In this document: positions 1 through 9,003 of the stretch, one piece after another
Position numbering within the stretch: position 1 is the stretch's first letter
How the letters are laid out: each line of letters begins with the position of its first letter
Assembly (NCBI RefSeq): GCF_000372065.1
Contig: NZ_AQVB01000010.1
Span: forward strand, 20,537-84,536
DNA: 64,000 nt
Reading direction: 5' to 3'
From: Oligella urethralis DSM 7531
GTDB lineage: Bacteria > Pseudomonadota > Gammaproteobacteria > Burkholderiales > Burkholderiaceae_B
Notes under the pieces: model-generated
Databases searched by the model: none
Told to the model about the DNA's origin: nothing
What the model saw: the letters and a program-made list of their open reading frames with translations, nothing else
Position numbers and translations under genes: made by a program

Positions 1-733
1 ATAAAAAGGCCACATCATAGAGTATATCGGTGGTGGCCATGGACTCATTAAATTCCAAGCAATCAAAGGGTGTGGGTTGATCCTGCCAGAGGCAGATATT
101 ATTCAAATGCAAATCACCATGACAGCGACGTACCTTGCCGGTCGCTGCGCGGTGGTCGAGTAACTCAGCATGTTGCGCCGTATCCTGTAATAGTGCTTGA
201 TTGAGTTCGCTCATGCGTTGATGCCCCAAGCTCTGATTGACCAGTAACTCGGAGCGGCGATTCAGCTCAATGACCGCACGTAAACGTTGCGCCCCCTGGG
301 GATCATTGGCGATCGCCGCCTGCTGATGAAAGGTAGCAAGCGTGTCGGCTAATTCATTCATCATGCCTTGATTAAGTTGCTGTTGCTCGGCTAGCTTACT
401 TAAGAGCAAGCGTGAATCAAAGCGTCGCATCTTTAAGACTGCGTCCACTGCTTCAGTGCCATTATCCTCAAAGCTTAGCTGCCCCCCGCTGCTGCGGTAG
501 ATAGGCAGTACCTCAAGATATAAATCCGCTGCCGTGCGGCGATTCAGTCTAAGCTCATCCTGACAGGAAAGCAGTCGCTGTCGGCTTTGACTAAAATCCA
601 CAAAGGGCAGCGTTAAGGCCTTTTTCAACTTATAAGCATAGTGCTCATCGAGAAAAATCATGGAAATATGGGTCTCGATCACGGTGGGCGCCATCGCTTT
701 TAAAAAGCGGATGGTTGCTTGCTGTTCATTCAT
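1..733 (-). CDS. COG2187-type aminoglycoside phosphotransferase-fold kinase, 3' part outside window
   Basis: The reading frame runs from an ATG at 733 off the left edge, giving about 244 residues. It carries the phosphotransferase catalytic signature CHGDLHLNN, followed by FDCLEFNE, the metal-binding and substrate region typical of the COG2187 family. In that family this domain is usually followed by a C-terminal P-loop kinase domain, which would lie outside the window. The natural substrate of the family is not established. The gene follows the PsiE-like gene on the same strand with 2 bp between stop and start, so the two are probably co-transcribed and translationally coupled. Confidence 0.8.
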   Translation of the reverse strand, partial: MNEQQATIRFLKAMAPTVIETHISMIFLDEHYAYKLKKALTLPFVDFSQSRQRLLSCQDELRLNRRTAADLYLEVLPIYRSSGGQLSFEDNGTEAVDAVLKMRRFDSRLLLSKLAEQQQLNQGMMNELADTLATFHQQAAIANDPQGAQRLRAVIELNRRSELLVNQSLGHQRMSELNQALLQDTAQHAELLDHRAATGKVRRCHGDLHLNNICLWQDQPTPFDCLEFNESMATTDILYDVAFL

Positions 734-735
734 CG

Positions 736-1272
736 TTAATATCGATCATCTTCAATGCCCTCGTGCGTTTCGTCACTGATGCGTGTCGCTTTAGAGCTAT
801 GGCGGATGGATGGGTAGCGCGAGGAGCCGATACGTACAATTAGGACTGCCACCGCCAGGAGTAGGATCGCAGCTGAGATATAAACCACGCCCATACTAGG
901 ATCGTTGTGGTGAGAAATATCTGAAATCATCATCCGAGTCAGCGCAGTAATGGCAACATAAATTAAAAAGCGCACCGGCATATGATTGGTTTTAAAGTAA
1001 ATTCCCACCATCGCACCCAGCTCCAAATAAATAAATAGGAGCAAAATATCATCCACCGTGATGTGCTTTTGCGCCAAAATCTCAAGGGCGGTGAGGGTGC
1101 CGGCATAGACCGTGATAGCACCAATCACAAATAGTGCTAAGTAGTGAAAGGCTTCAACCAGTAGGTTGCCGATTGATTCAACACGCGCATGCATTTGATC
1201 GCGTAACATCAGCGCTTTGCGACTAGTTTTGTCACCGGTTGCGGTTTTTTGATTGCTAGGAATGGGCTTCAA
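736..1272 (-). CDS. PsiE-like inner membrane protein
   Basis: This is a 178-residue protein with four hydrophobic segments between about residues 40 and 150. It contains the PsiE-family stretch YLELGAMVGIYFKTNHMPVR and the later TRMMISD motif. PsiE proteins are phosphate-starvation-inducible membrane proteins of unknown biochemical role. The chosen start is a TTG at 1272 because an AAGGAG lies seven bases upstream; an internal ATG (residue 22) has no comparable site. It directly precedes the COG2187 kinase gene. The soluble N- and C-terminal tails are charged. I see nothing in the sequence that shows phosphate control here. Confidence 0.8.
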   Translation of the reverse strand: MKPIPSNQKTATGDKTSRKALMLRDQMHARVESIGNLLVEAFHYLALFVIGAITVYAGTLTALEILAQKHITVDDILLLFIYLELGAMVGIYFKTNHMPVRFLIYVAITALTRMMISDISHHNDPSMGVVYISAAILLLAVAVLIVRIGSSRYPSIRHSSKATRISDETHEGIEDDRY

Positions 1273-1393
1273 TGATTGGCTCCTTGCCTATGGGTTTGAG
1301 TAGAGATTATCCATCGCTTTGAGTATATATCAGGCGCTTAGTCCATGGGGTGGCCTCGTGGGATATTGTTAGCGAAGCTCACCCCGAGTGCCT

Positions 1394-3619
1394 TTAAAGA
1401 GGATGGCGCAATAAACGTAAGCCATTTAGTACCACGAGCAAACTAGCGCCCATATCGGCAAACACCGCCATCCAAATCGTGCCATAGCCGAGTAGCGTCA
1501 GGATTAAAAAGACTGCCTTAAGCCCCAAAGCAAAGCTAATATTTTGCAGCAAAATCCGGTGGGTGCTGCGAGAAAGACGAATTAAGGCGGGGATTTTACG
1601 CAAATCATCGTCCATCAGTGCCACATCCGCCGTTTCCAGTGCAGCATCCGAGCCAATGCTGCCCATCGCGATACCGATATCAGCTCGCGCTAAGGAGGGG
1701 GCGTCATTAATCCCGTCACCAACCATCGCCACCCGGTTATGGGCAGATAACTCATGAATAATTTGTAGCTTATCTTCAGGTAGTAGATTGCCTTTTGCCT
1801 GATCAATCGCGACTTCCTTAGCAATATAATTAACCGCTAATTGGTTATCCCCACTCAACATCATGGTGTTGATACCCATCTGATGTAGTTCCTTAATTGC
1901 TTCGCGACTACTGGCTTTGACGCTATCGGCCATCACAAAAAGCGCTAACACCTCGCTATCGTTACAAAGCAGGGTGGTGTTCTTACCTTGGGCTTCAAAA
2001 ATGGCTAATTGCTGCTCTAGGGCCTCGCTACACACGCCCAGCTCGTGGATTAAGCGATGACTGCCTAAATAATAGCTGTTACCCTCAATCAGAGCTTTTG
2101 TGCCGCGACCAGGCAGGGCTTCAAATGAGGTCACGTTTAGCTTGTCGTCTGCGCTACTTAAGGCGTTGGCAAGTGCTTGTGAAATGGGATGGTCAGAGCG
2201 TGCAGCAATGGTGGCGGCGATGCGGTGTATGGTTGTTTGTCGTTCCGCATCAAAAATCAGTGCTTCGTTAAGACTCGGTTTACCCTCAGTGATGGTGCCG
2301 GTTTTATCAAAGGTTAAATAATTCAGTAAGCGACTAGTTTCTAAGTAACTACCGCCTTTGATTAAAATACCGTGGCGTGCAGCAGTGGCCAGTGCGCTGA
2401 CGATTGAAACCGGGGTTGATATCACCAGTGCGCATGGGCAAGCGATGACTAGCATGACTAAGGCTTTATAAATCCACGCTGACCATTGACCGTCAACAAG
2501 CAGCGGTGGCAGGAGCGCAATACCAAGTGCTAGTACTAAAATAGCCGGCGTATAAATAGCGGCAAAGCGATCGATAAAACGTTGGGTTGGTGCTTTGGCC
2601 TGTTGCGCCTCTTCAACGCGCTGAATAATGCGCGCTAAGGTACTGTTGTCGGCGGTGGCAGTGACCTGGTAGTCAAAGGCGCCGTTAAGGTTAATGGTGC
2701 CGGCATAGACTGGATCGCCGATGCTTTTATCCACCGGCTGACTTTCACCGCTGATGGGTGCTTGGTTTACGCTGGAAAAGCCGCTGATAATTTCACCGTC
2801 CAAGGGGATTTGTTGACCCGGGGCGATACGCACAGTGCTGCCGATAGGCACCTCATGGGCAGGTAGATGTTGCCAGCTGCCGTCCGCTTGTAGCACGAGG
2901 GCCTTGTCTGGTGCTAGCTCCATCAAATGGCTAATCGCACGTCGGGCACGGTCAAGCGAGCGCGCCTCAATCACTTCGGCTAGGCTAAATAACACCATCA
3001 CCATCGCCGCCTCTGGCCATTCGCCAATTAAGAGAGCGCCGGTGACGGCAATACTCATTAAGGCATTAATATTTAAATTGCCAGTGCGTAGTGCGATCCA
3101 ACCCTTTTTATAGGTGTGTAGGCCGCCAATGGCAATGGCACTGAGGGCAAATGCTGCGGTCAGCCATTGGGGCCAAGCGGCAAGATAACTGATCTCTGCA
3201 AGCAGGGCAATCAAGGCAGCGATCACTAAGGGCCACCAGGGACGATGGCTTATCACTACCTCGCTACCACGGCTGCTCTCCGCAGTGAGTACCTCCGGCT
3301 CAAAGCCCAGACTGCGAATGCCTTCAAGAATACCGTCAAGCGTGCCTGGGCGATGGCTGACGGTCAGGATGCGTTGAATTAAATTAAAATTTAGCTGTAG
3401 TACATCGGCTTTGTTTTCAAACAGGCTTCGAATCATTGCCTCTTCGGTGGGGCAATCCATTTGTTGAATGCGAATTTGCGTACGTTCGGCGTTTTTGATG
3501 GCGCCGGAAGTTGCTGTGGTCGCACTTGCTGAGGCCGTTGACGCTTCGGTATGTTGCTCATGACAAGCGCAACAGTTGTGGTGGCTTGATTGGTGATTTT
3601 GTTCCTTTAAACTATCCAT
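1394..3619 (-). CDS. cadA: Zn/Cd/Pb-exporting P1B-type ATPase
   Basis: Starting at the ATG at 3619, the protein is 741 residues long and would pump divalent soft metals out across the inner membrane using ATP. A His/Cys-rich N-terminus (HHNCCACHEQH) is followed by one heavy-metal-associated domain with the MDCPTEE motif of Zn/Cd/Pb pumps. Then come the transmembrane CPC motif (IACPCALVIS), the phosphorylation site DKTGT, the SDHP motif and the hinge GDGINDAP. An upstream in-frame start at 3712 would place 31 residues over the CadR-type operator and promoter, so it is rejected. The gene is divergent from the MerR-family regulator, and its promoter has the long spacer typical of MerR control. 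ZntA, CadA and PbrA cannot be told apart here. Confidence 0.92.
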   Translation of the reverse strand: MDSLKEQNHQSSHHNCCACHEQHTEASTASASATTATSGAIKNAERTQIRIQQMDCPTEEAMIRSLFENKADVLQLNFNLIQRILTVSHRPGTLDGILEGIRSLGFEPEVLTAESSRGSEVVISHRPWWPLVIAALIALLAEISYLAAWPQWLTAAFALSAIAIGGLHTYKKGWIALRTGNLNINALMSIAVTGALLIGEWPEAAMVMVLFSLAEVIEARSLDRARRAISHLMELAPDKALVLQADGSWQHLPAHEVPIGSTVRIAPGQQIPLDGEIISGFSSVNQAPISGESQPVDKSIGDPVYAGTINLNGAFDYQVTATADNSTLARIIQRVEEAQQAKAPTQRFIDRFAAIYTPAILVLALGIALLPPLLVDGQWSAWIYKALVMLVIACPCALVISTPVSIVSALATAARHGILIKGGSYLETSRLLNYLTFDKTGTITEGKPSLNEALIFDAERQTTIHRIAATIAARSDHPISQALANALSSADDKLNVTSFEALPGRGTKALIEGNSYYLGSHRLIHELGVCSEALEQQLAIFEAQGKNTTLLCNDSEVLALFVMADSVKASSREAIKELHQMGINTMMLSGDNQLAVNYIAKEVAIDQAKGNLLPEDKLQIIHELSAHNRVAMVGDGINDAPSLARADIGIAMGSIGSDAALETADVALMDDDLRKIPALIRLSRSTHRILLQNISFALGLKAVFLILTLLGYGTIWMAVFADMGASLLVVLNGLRLLRHPL

Positions 3620-3662
3620 GTTATCAATCCTTGTCCTTGACGAACTGATTAGGCTTATACTT

Positions 3663-3693
3663 ATTAGATACCCTGTAGTAACTACAGGGTCAA
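3663..3693 (-). promoter_or_regulatory. MerR/CadR-type promoter and operator of the metal ATPase gene
   Basis: On the minus strand a -35 TTGACC (3693-3688) and a -10 TCTAAT (3668-3663) are separated by 19 bp. The spacer holds the dyad CCCTGTAGT-A-ACTACAGGG (3671-3689). Over-long spacers with such dyads are the hallmark of promoters activated by MerR-family metal sensors (ZntR, CadR, PbrR). The operator lies between the divergent ATPase and regulator genes. Confidence 0.85.
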
Positions 3694-3710
3694 GCACGAA
3701 GGGAGTAGGC

Positions 3711-4112
3711 ATGAAAATCGGTGAGTTATCTAAATTAGCTAATTGCCCAGTAGAGACGATTCGTTATTATGAACGAGAGGGCTTGTTACCCGGGGCGCCA
3801 CGGAATTTGCATAATAATTACCGTGAATATCAGCAAAAGCATTTGGAGCGATTGATCTTTATCCGTCGCTGTCGCACCTTGGAAATGTCACAAGATGAAA
3901 TACGTAAACTCTTGGTTGCTCGGGTAGAACCAAATGCAAGTTGCGCCTCGGTTAATGCCTTAATTGATAGGCATTTAGTTGATGTCAATCAGCGCATCAA
4001 GGAGTTAACAGCCTTAGCCGAGGAGCTAGCGCATATACGTAGTCAATGCGGAGAGGCTAGAGCAGCTCGAGATTGTGGGATTTTGCATGAGTTGGAGCGC
4101 CTGGAATTTTGA
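3711..4112 (+). CDS. cadR: MerR-family Cd/Pb-responsive regulator
   Basis: This 133-residue regulator begins MKIGELSKLANCPVETIRYYE, the standard winged-helix start of the MerR family. It continues with a dimerisation helix (residues about 75-110) containing NASCASV and a C-terminal QCGEARAARDCGI. The cysteines near 80, 115 and 124 match the metal ligands of the CadR/PbrR group rather than ZntR or CueR. An in-frame extension to 3618 exists but would run through the shared operator. The ATG at 3711 follows GGGAG at a good distance. It is divergent from the metal ATPase gene, which it very probably controls. The exact metal preference cannot be read from sequence. Confidence 0.9.
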   Translation: MKIGELSKLANCPVETIRYYEREGLLPGAPRNLHNNYREYQQKHLERLIFIRRCRTLEMSQDEIRKLLVARVEPNASCASVNALIDRHLVDVNQRIKELTALAEELAHIRSQCGEARAARDCGILHELERLEF

Positions 4113-4235
4113 TGCGAGGGCGCAAGGTGCCATTAGTCGCATTAACATTTGCTTGCTAAAAAGGGCTTTTTAAAATCAGCACTCTCCTTAAAATGAAATC
4201 AAATCAGAGCAATTACATTGAGTAAGGAGTGTGTT

Positions 4236-4751
4236 ATGCAAATGATTAAAAAAAGTATGGGTGCCTTAGTTGCCGCCACCCTGAGTATTGCCGCATTTAG
4301 TGCGAGTGCCGCCACCGACCAATGGCAACGCATAGAAGCACTGAAAATCAGTCCAGCGCAGGCACTAAGCATTGCGACTAGCGAGGCGCCGGGTCACGCC
4401 GTTGAGTTGGAGTTGGATCTCGATAGAAAGAGTGCCTCTTATGAAATCGAGGTTCAGGGAAGCAACGATAGACATAAAATCGAGGTGGATGCGGATAGTG
4501 GTGATGTGCTTAAGAACCGCATTGATAAGGACTATTTCAAGGATCAGCCTCGCTTAGAAGCAAATATTCCATTGCAGGATGCCATTACTATCGCTGAGGA
4601 AGCTACCCAAGCTCGGGTTAAGGAGATTGAGCTTAAGCGAGCTAAGGAGCAGAATGCCTACTATAAGGTTGAGACGCTTAATGCAACGACGAAGTTTAAG
4701 CTGAAAATAGATGCCACCGACGGTAAAATTATTGAGCGCAAAGAGGATTAA
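4236..4751 (+). CDS. Periplasmic PepSY-domain protein
   Basis: This 171-residue protein has a Sec signal peptide (MQMIKKSMGALVAATLSIAA, cleavage after ASA). Two PepSY-like repeats follow, at roughly residues 30-95 and 100-170, each ending in a VDADSGDV/IDATDGKI-type strand. The ATG at 4236 is preceded by AAGGAG (4224-4229). A TTG start at 4218 is open but lies before that ribosome site. PepSY domains are small secreted or membrane-linked modules often found near metal or protease regulation. Its place downstream of the metal-efflux pair is suggestive only. A terminator follows directly. Confidence 0.8.
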   Translation: MQMIKKSMGALVAATLSIAAFSASAATDQWQRIEALKISPAQALSIATSEAPGHAVELELDLDRKSASYEIEVQGSNDRHKIEVDADSGDVLKNRIDKDYFKDQPRLEANIPLQDAITIAEEATQARVKEIELKRAKEQNAYYKVETLNATTKFKLKIDATDGKIIERKED

Positions 4752-4783
4752 TTAGTGCGCTTGCACAATCACTAAAAATAGAG

Positions 4784-4814
4784 GACAGGCTTTTAAAGCC
4801 TGTCTTTTCGTTTT
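4784..4814 (+). terminator. Rho-independent terminator after the PepSY gene
   Basis: The stem GACAGGCTT / AAGCCTGTC is followed by TTTTCGTTTT, separating the PepSY gene from the SulP gene. Confidence 0.9.
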
Positions 4815-4890
4815 AGGTACTGCTATAGTATATTGGTCGTCTTGCCGGGGCGGTTGCGCTCTGATTTTATTATGCTGTTGAGAGGTTCTG

Positions 4891-6609
4891 ATGAAGTTTA
4901 CGATGCGTTTTAATCCTAAAATCTATGAATTAAGGCGTGGCTATTCGGCAGAGCAATTCTTGCAGGATTTGGGCGCGGGCTTGACGGTGAGCGTGGTTGC
5001 GTTGCCCCTAGCGATGGCCTTTGCTATTGCCTCGGGTCTAAAGCCAGAAGCGGGACTGTTTACAGCGATTATCGGGGGCTTGCTGATTTCTTTATTTAGC
5101 GGTTCACGGGTGCAGATTGGCGGTCCGGCCGGCGCCTTTATTGTGATTGTCTACGGCATTGTGCATCAATATGGGGTTGAGGGGCTGCTGTTAGCGACCT
5201 TGATGTCCGGTGTTTTTCTGTGGCTGATGGGCTTTTTGCGTTTAGGCGGCTTGGTGGAATTTATTCCCGTGGCGGTTATTATTGGCTTTACCAATGGCAT
5301 TGCCGTATTGATTGGCGTGTCTCAAATCAAAGACTTTCTGGGTCTGCCGCTAGAGGATGTGCCGGCTGATTTCTTTCCCTTGATGCAAAGTTTGTGGCAG
5401 GCCTTGCCGCAAATGAATGTTCAAGCCTTTATTGTGGCCTTGCTTTGTTTGGCCATCGTGTTTTTGTGGCAGCGTGTGTTGGTGCTTAGTGGCAGGTTCT
5501 TGCGCAATAAAGATAGTCAACACCCTGTGCCCAAACTCATGCGTTTTTTAGCGCATATCCCGGGCTCTATTGTGGCTTTAATTGTCGGTGTCTTGTTAGT
5601 GCAACTGGGTGATTTGCAGGTAGAGACCATCGGCAGCCGTTTTGGTGGTATACCGCAGAGTTTGCCTGCGTTTACGACCCCCGCCTTTAGCCTGGCGCTG
5701 ATGAGTGACTTAATGATGCCGGCGATTACCTTAGCCGTGCTGGGGGCGATAGAGTCTTTATTATGTGCACGTGTGGCTGACAATATGATTAAGGATAAGC
5801 ACGATCCGAATCAGGAGCTGCTAGCTCAGGGTTTTGCGAATATGGTGGTGCCTTTTTTTGGCGGTATGCCAGCCACTGGCACCATTGCCCGTACCGTGAC
5901 CAATGTAAAAAACGGCGGTAGAACGCCGATTGCGGGTATGATTCATGCGCTCGCCTTATTGGTTGTGGTGCTGGTGGCGGCACCCTTAGCGCAATATATT
6001 CCCTTGGCTACTTTAGCTGCTATTTTGATGTCGGTGGCGTGGAATATGGGGGCGTGGCGTGAATTTGCACGTATCCCGTCGCATACTTTAGCCTATGCGG
6101 CCACCTTACTCTCGGTCTTTTTCTTGACGGTGATGGTGAGTCTCACCGTGGCGGTGCAGGTAGGTATTGCCTTAGCGTGTTTTACCTTTATTTATCGCGT
6201 CTCTATGTTGACGGTGGCGGAAAAGCAGAACTTGGCTCAAACACCGGAAGAAGAGGGCGTGAGTTATTATCGCTTGCTTGGCTCGGTATTTTTCGGCTCG
6301 GTCAATCTTACTCAAAAGCTGTTAAACCCCATGGCTAAAAAAGCCTTGGTGTTGGATTTTTCCGGGATTATTTACGTGGATTCCTCCGGTGTAGTGGCCT
6401 TAAAAGAAATGCTACAAGCGTATCAAGCGCAGGGGGTGCCAATTTTTATCTATGGGCTGCGACCACAGGCTAAAAGCATTCTCTGGCGTAGTGAATGGCT
6501 GCGTGACTTAGGTGAAGGATATATGCATGATAGCCTTGAAGAAACGCGTCAGGCCGTGCTCGCCTATTTACATCAACAAGCAGCAGTCGAAGCGGCTGCC
6601 AAGGGTTAA
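4891..6609 (+). CDS. SulP-family anion transporter with STAS domain
   Basis: This 572-residue membrane protein belongs to the SulP/SLC26 family (sulfate, bicarbonate, dicarboxylate or other anions). About ten or more hydrophobic segments occupy residues 25-430, starting with the typical LTVSVVALPLAMAFAIASG and GLFTAIIGG. A C-terminal cytoplasmic STAS domain contains LVLDFSGIIYVDSSGVVAL. The ATG at 4891 has a weak GAGAGG upstream. The next gene (RmuC) starts 5 bp downstream, so they are probably one transcript. The substrate is uncertain: bicarbonate (BicA/DauA-like) is as likely as sulfate, and the gene is not in the cys cluster. Confidence 0.9.
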   Translation: MKFTMRFNPKIYELRRGYSAEQFLQDLGAGLTVSVVALPLAMAFAIASGLKPEAGLFTAIIGGLLISLFSGSRVQIGGPAGAFIVIVYGIVHQYGVEGLLLATLMSGVFLWLMGFLRLGGLVEFIPVAVIIGFTNGIAVLIGVSQIKDFLGLPLEDVPADFFPLMQSLWQALPQMNVQAFIVALLCLAIVFLWQRVLVLSGRFLRNKDSQHPVPKLMRFLAHIPGSIVALIVGVLLVQLGDLQVETIGSRFGGIPQSLPAFTTPAFSLALMSDLMMPAITLAVLGAIESLLCARVADNMIKDKHDPNQELLAQGFANMVVPFFGGMPATGTIARTVTNVKNGGRTPIAGMIHALALLVVVLVAAPLAQYIPLATLAAILMSVAWNMGAWREFARIPSHTLAYAATLLSVFFLTVMVSLTVAVQVGIALACFTFIYRVSMLTVAEKQNLAQTPEEEGVSYYRLLGSVFFGSVNLTQKLLNPMAKKALVLDFSGIIYVDSSGVVALKEMLQAYQAQGVPIFIYGLRPQAKSILWRSEWLRDLGEGYMHDSLEETRQAVLAYLHQQAAVEAAAKG

Positions 6610-6614
6610 GCTCA

Positions 6615-7991
6615 ATGATATTGCAATGGTTTGATACCTTGCTTGCCAGTTGGTCGGTTTATCAGGTGTTGGCGTTGGGGTTGGTGCCAACCGTGCTGGT
6701 ATTCTTTTGCATGTATTTGCTGCTTTTAAAAGCCCGCTCTGATCGTCGCTTAGCCGAATGGCGTTTATTTGATCGGGAGCAAGAAAATCAGCGCCTGAAA
6801 GCGGAGCTGAGAGCGTTGGAAGCAGAGCTTAAGATGCTTGATGATGAAAAAGATCAGCTGGATAAGCAAGTCATTGCACTGTCTACTCAGCTTAATTTTG
6901 AGCAGCAATATAAAGAGCTGCAGGAAGAGCAGAATAAGCAGCAATTGCAGGAATTAGCGCGTCGTTTTGAGCTGCTCTCCAATCGCTTATTGGATGAAAA
7001 AGGGCGTGCCTTATTGGAGCGCAATCAGGGTTCTTTAGAGCAGGTATTAAGGCCTTTTAGGGAGCGCTTGGATTTATTTCAACAGCGCATAAATGATTTG
7101 CATGGGCAGTCTTTGCAGGGGCACAGTGCCATTTCCGAACAAATTAAGCAGTTAATGAATGCGGGTTTACGTATCGGAGCGGAAGCGGAAGCGCTGACAC
7201 GTGCCCTTAAAGGGGATAAAAAGGCGCTCGGTAACTGGGGTGAGTTGCAATTGGAGTCGGCGTTGCAGCAGGCTGGCTTAGAAAAAGATAGGCACTATAA
7301 AACCCAAGTCGCTTTTAGACAAGAGAGTGGACAGCGTTTGCTGCCGGATGTGGTGGTATACCTACCCGATGATAAAGAGCTTGTGATTGATAGTAAAGTC
7401 TCACTGGTCGATTATCAAGCGGCCATTACCGCTGACGATGAGGAGCGTGCAAATTACTATTTACAGCGGCATGTGAAAGCGGTACGCCAGCATATTGATG
7501 ATCTGAGCGCTAAGGACTATAGCCAATTGCCAGGGCTTAATAGCCCAGGTTTTGTGATGCTCTTTATGCCAATTGAAGCCGCCTTTATTGAGGCGCTAAA
7601 GGCAGATGAGGCCTTGTATCACTATGCCTTTAATAAAAATATTATCCTAACCTCACCGACCACCTTATTGCCTTTATTAAAAACGGTGGCCTATTTGTGG
7701 TTGCGTAGTGATAGTCATCAACAAGCTCTGGCCTTAGGTGATGAGGCAATGGCGATATACAATCAGGCAGCGCTGGTGGCACAGCATATGAGTAAATTAG
7801 GACAGAGCTTAAATAGCTCTACTCGCTTATTCAATCAAATGGCTCGTTCCTTTGCTGGTCAGCAGGGCATTACCACCAAGTTAGCGCGTTTTAATCGCTT
7901 GAGTACCAAAGCCGCTAAGGAGATGCCTGAGGTGAGCGAGGTTAGTTTACAGAGCGAGCTACCTGCGGCATGGGATAGTGAGAGAGAGTAA
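6615..7991 (+). CDS. rmuC: RmuC-family DNA recombination protein
   Basis: This 458-residue protein starts with one N-terminal membrane anchor (about residues 15-37). A long coiled coil follows (about 45-125, rich in EQENQRLKAELRALE-type heptads). The RmuC domain follows, with GNWGELQLESALQQAGL, LPDVVVYLPDDKELVIDSKVSL and MPIEAAF. The D...DSK pattern matches the predicted PD-(D/E)XK nuclease-like fold of RmuC, which limits recombination at inverted repeats in E. coli. The length agrees with the family. It lies 5 bp after the SulP gene and is the last gene before the ribosomal protein leader. Confidence 0.93.
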   Translation: MILQWFDTLLASWSVYQVLALGLVPTVLVFFCMYLLLLKARSDRRLAEWRLFDREQENQRLKAELRALEAELKMLDDEKDQLDKQVIALSTQLNFEQQYKELQEEQNKQQLQELARRFELLSNRLLDEKGRALLERNQGSLEQVLRPFRERLDLFQQRINDLHGQSLQGHSAISEQIKQLMNAGLRIGAEAEALTRALKGDKKALGNWGELQLESALQQAGLEKDRHYKTQVAFRQESGQRLLPDVVVYLPDDKELVIDSKVSLVDYQAAITADDEERANYYLQRHVKAVRQHIDDLSAKDYSQLPGLNSPGFVMLFMPIEAAFIEALKADEALYHYAFNKNIILTSPTTLLPLLKTVAYLWLRSDSHQQALALGDEAMAIYNQAALVAQHMSKLGQSLNSSTRLFNQMARSFAGQQGITTKLARFNRLSTKAAKEMPEVSEVSLQSELPAAWDSERE

Positions 7992-8015
7992 AAACAACAA
8001 AAACAGTATAAACCC

Positions 8016-8044
8016 TTGGAATACATAGACTTTCATGGTATAGT
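8016..8044 (+). promoter_or_regulatory. Probable sigma-70 promoter of the ribosomal protein operon
   Basis: TTGGAA (8016-8021) and TATAGT (8039-8044) are spaced by exactly 17 bp, 25 bp after the rmuC stop and about 270 bp before rplC. This implies a transcript leader of roughly 260 nt, long enough to hold a regulatory RNA fold. Confidence 0.65.
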
Positions 8045-8051
8045 AGTGGGC

Positions 8052-8313
8052 TAGCTACTAAAAATGCGCTTTATGCTGCGCAGAGTTGTGAAATACTTGC
8101 GGTATAAAGTTCAAGGCTAGTGCAAATAGATTGCGAGTTCTCTAAGTTTTCACTTAGCCGGTTTACCGCCAAGCATGATGAGCGATGGTCTCGTTGCCCA
8201 TGGTGAGTATGCTTATATCAAGCGGTCCGGTGCGAATGCTTAAAAGCAAGATATTTACCCCTCATAATAAATGTTAGCCCCCACCAATCGTAGTGGGGAA
8301 TGGAGTAATTAAA
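8052..8313 (+). promoter_or_regulatory. Long 5' leader of the rplC operon with hairpin before the ribosome site
   Basis: About 260 bases without a recognisable gene lie between the likely promoter and rplC. The last part forms a perfect hairpin, CCCCAC (8279-8284) / GTGGGG (8293-8298), ending three bases before the GGAG ribosome site (8302-8305). In E. coli the S10-operon leader is the target of L4 autoregulation. A similar role here is plausible but not shown by sequence homology that I can recognise. A 22-codon ORF at 8175-8243 lies inside, without a clear ribosome site. Confidence 0.4.
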
Positions 8314-9003
8314 ATGTCAAATTCGACAACAACGCCTGCCGCTCATCGGTTAGGCCTAGTCGGTCGTAAGGTTGGCATGATGCGTTTGTTCACCGAAGAC
8401 GGTGATTCAATCCCAGTTACTGTACTGGACGTATCAGGCAACCGCGTGACTCAAGTGAAGTCCGTTGAGACGGATGGCTATGCTGCTGTTCAGGTTGCGT
8501 TCGGTCAGCGCCGTGCCGGCCGTGTGACTAAGCCACTAGCAGGTCACTACGCCAAAGCCGGCACAGAAGCCGGTACCATTCTCAAAGAGTTCCGTTTAGA
8601 TCCAGCCGTTGCTGCTGAGTTTGAGGCGGGTGCTGAGATTCTTGTTGATAGCTTATTTGAAGTGGGCCAAAAGGTGGATGTACAGGGTACAACCATTGGT
8701 AAGGGCTTCGCTGGTGTGATTAAGCGTCATAACTTTAGCGCTCAGCGTGCTTCTCACGGTAACTCAATCTCCCACCGTGCCCCTGGTTCTACCGGTATGG
8801 CCCAAGACCCGGGTCGTGTTTTCCCTGGTAAGCGTATGGCTGGTCACATGGGTGATGTCACTCGCACAGTACAAAACTTGGACGTGGTCCGTGTTGATGT
8901 AGAGCGTGGTCTGATTATGGTTAAGGGTTCTGTGCCTGGCCATAAAAATGGCAACGTGATCGTGCGTCCTGCAATTAAAATGACTGTTAAAGGAGCCAAA
9001 TAA
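8314..9003 (+). CDS. rplC: 50S ribosomal protein L3
   Basis: This 229-residue protein has the bacterial L3 sequence: [19 protein letters not shown] at the start, [17 protein letters not shown], and the [27 protein letters not shown] loop region that reaches the peptidyl-transferase centre. A slightly extended N-terminus ([12 protein letters not shown]) is the form I associate with Alcaligenaceae. The ATG at 8314 has GGAG eight bases upstream; an earlier GTG (8293) lies inside the leader hairpin. It is the first gene of the operon. rpsJ (S10), normally just upstream, is absent. Its stop overlaps the rplD start (TAATG). Confidence 0.97.
   Translation: MSNSTTTPAAHRLGLVGRKVGMMRLFTEDGDSIPVTVLDVSGNRVTQVKSVETDGYAAVQVAFGQRRAGRVTKPLAGHYAKAGTEAGTILKEFRLDPAVAAEFEAGAEILVDSLFEVGQKVDVQGTTIGKGFAGVIKRHNFSAQRASHGNSISHRAPGSTGMAQDPGRVFPGKRMAGHMGDVTRTVQNLDVVRVDVERGLIMVKGSVPGHKNGNVIVRPAIKMTVKGAK

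Noticed and set aside
3618-3712. Longer starts for the metal ATPase (3712) and for the MerR regulator (3618)
   Set aside because: Each would translate through the shared promoter/operator; internal starts at 3619 and 3711 fit family alignments.
8175-8243. 22-codon ORF in the rplC leader, possible leader peptide
   Set aside because: No convincing ribosome site and no codon pattern suggestive of attenuation; it is not a remnant of rpsJ either.
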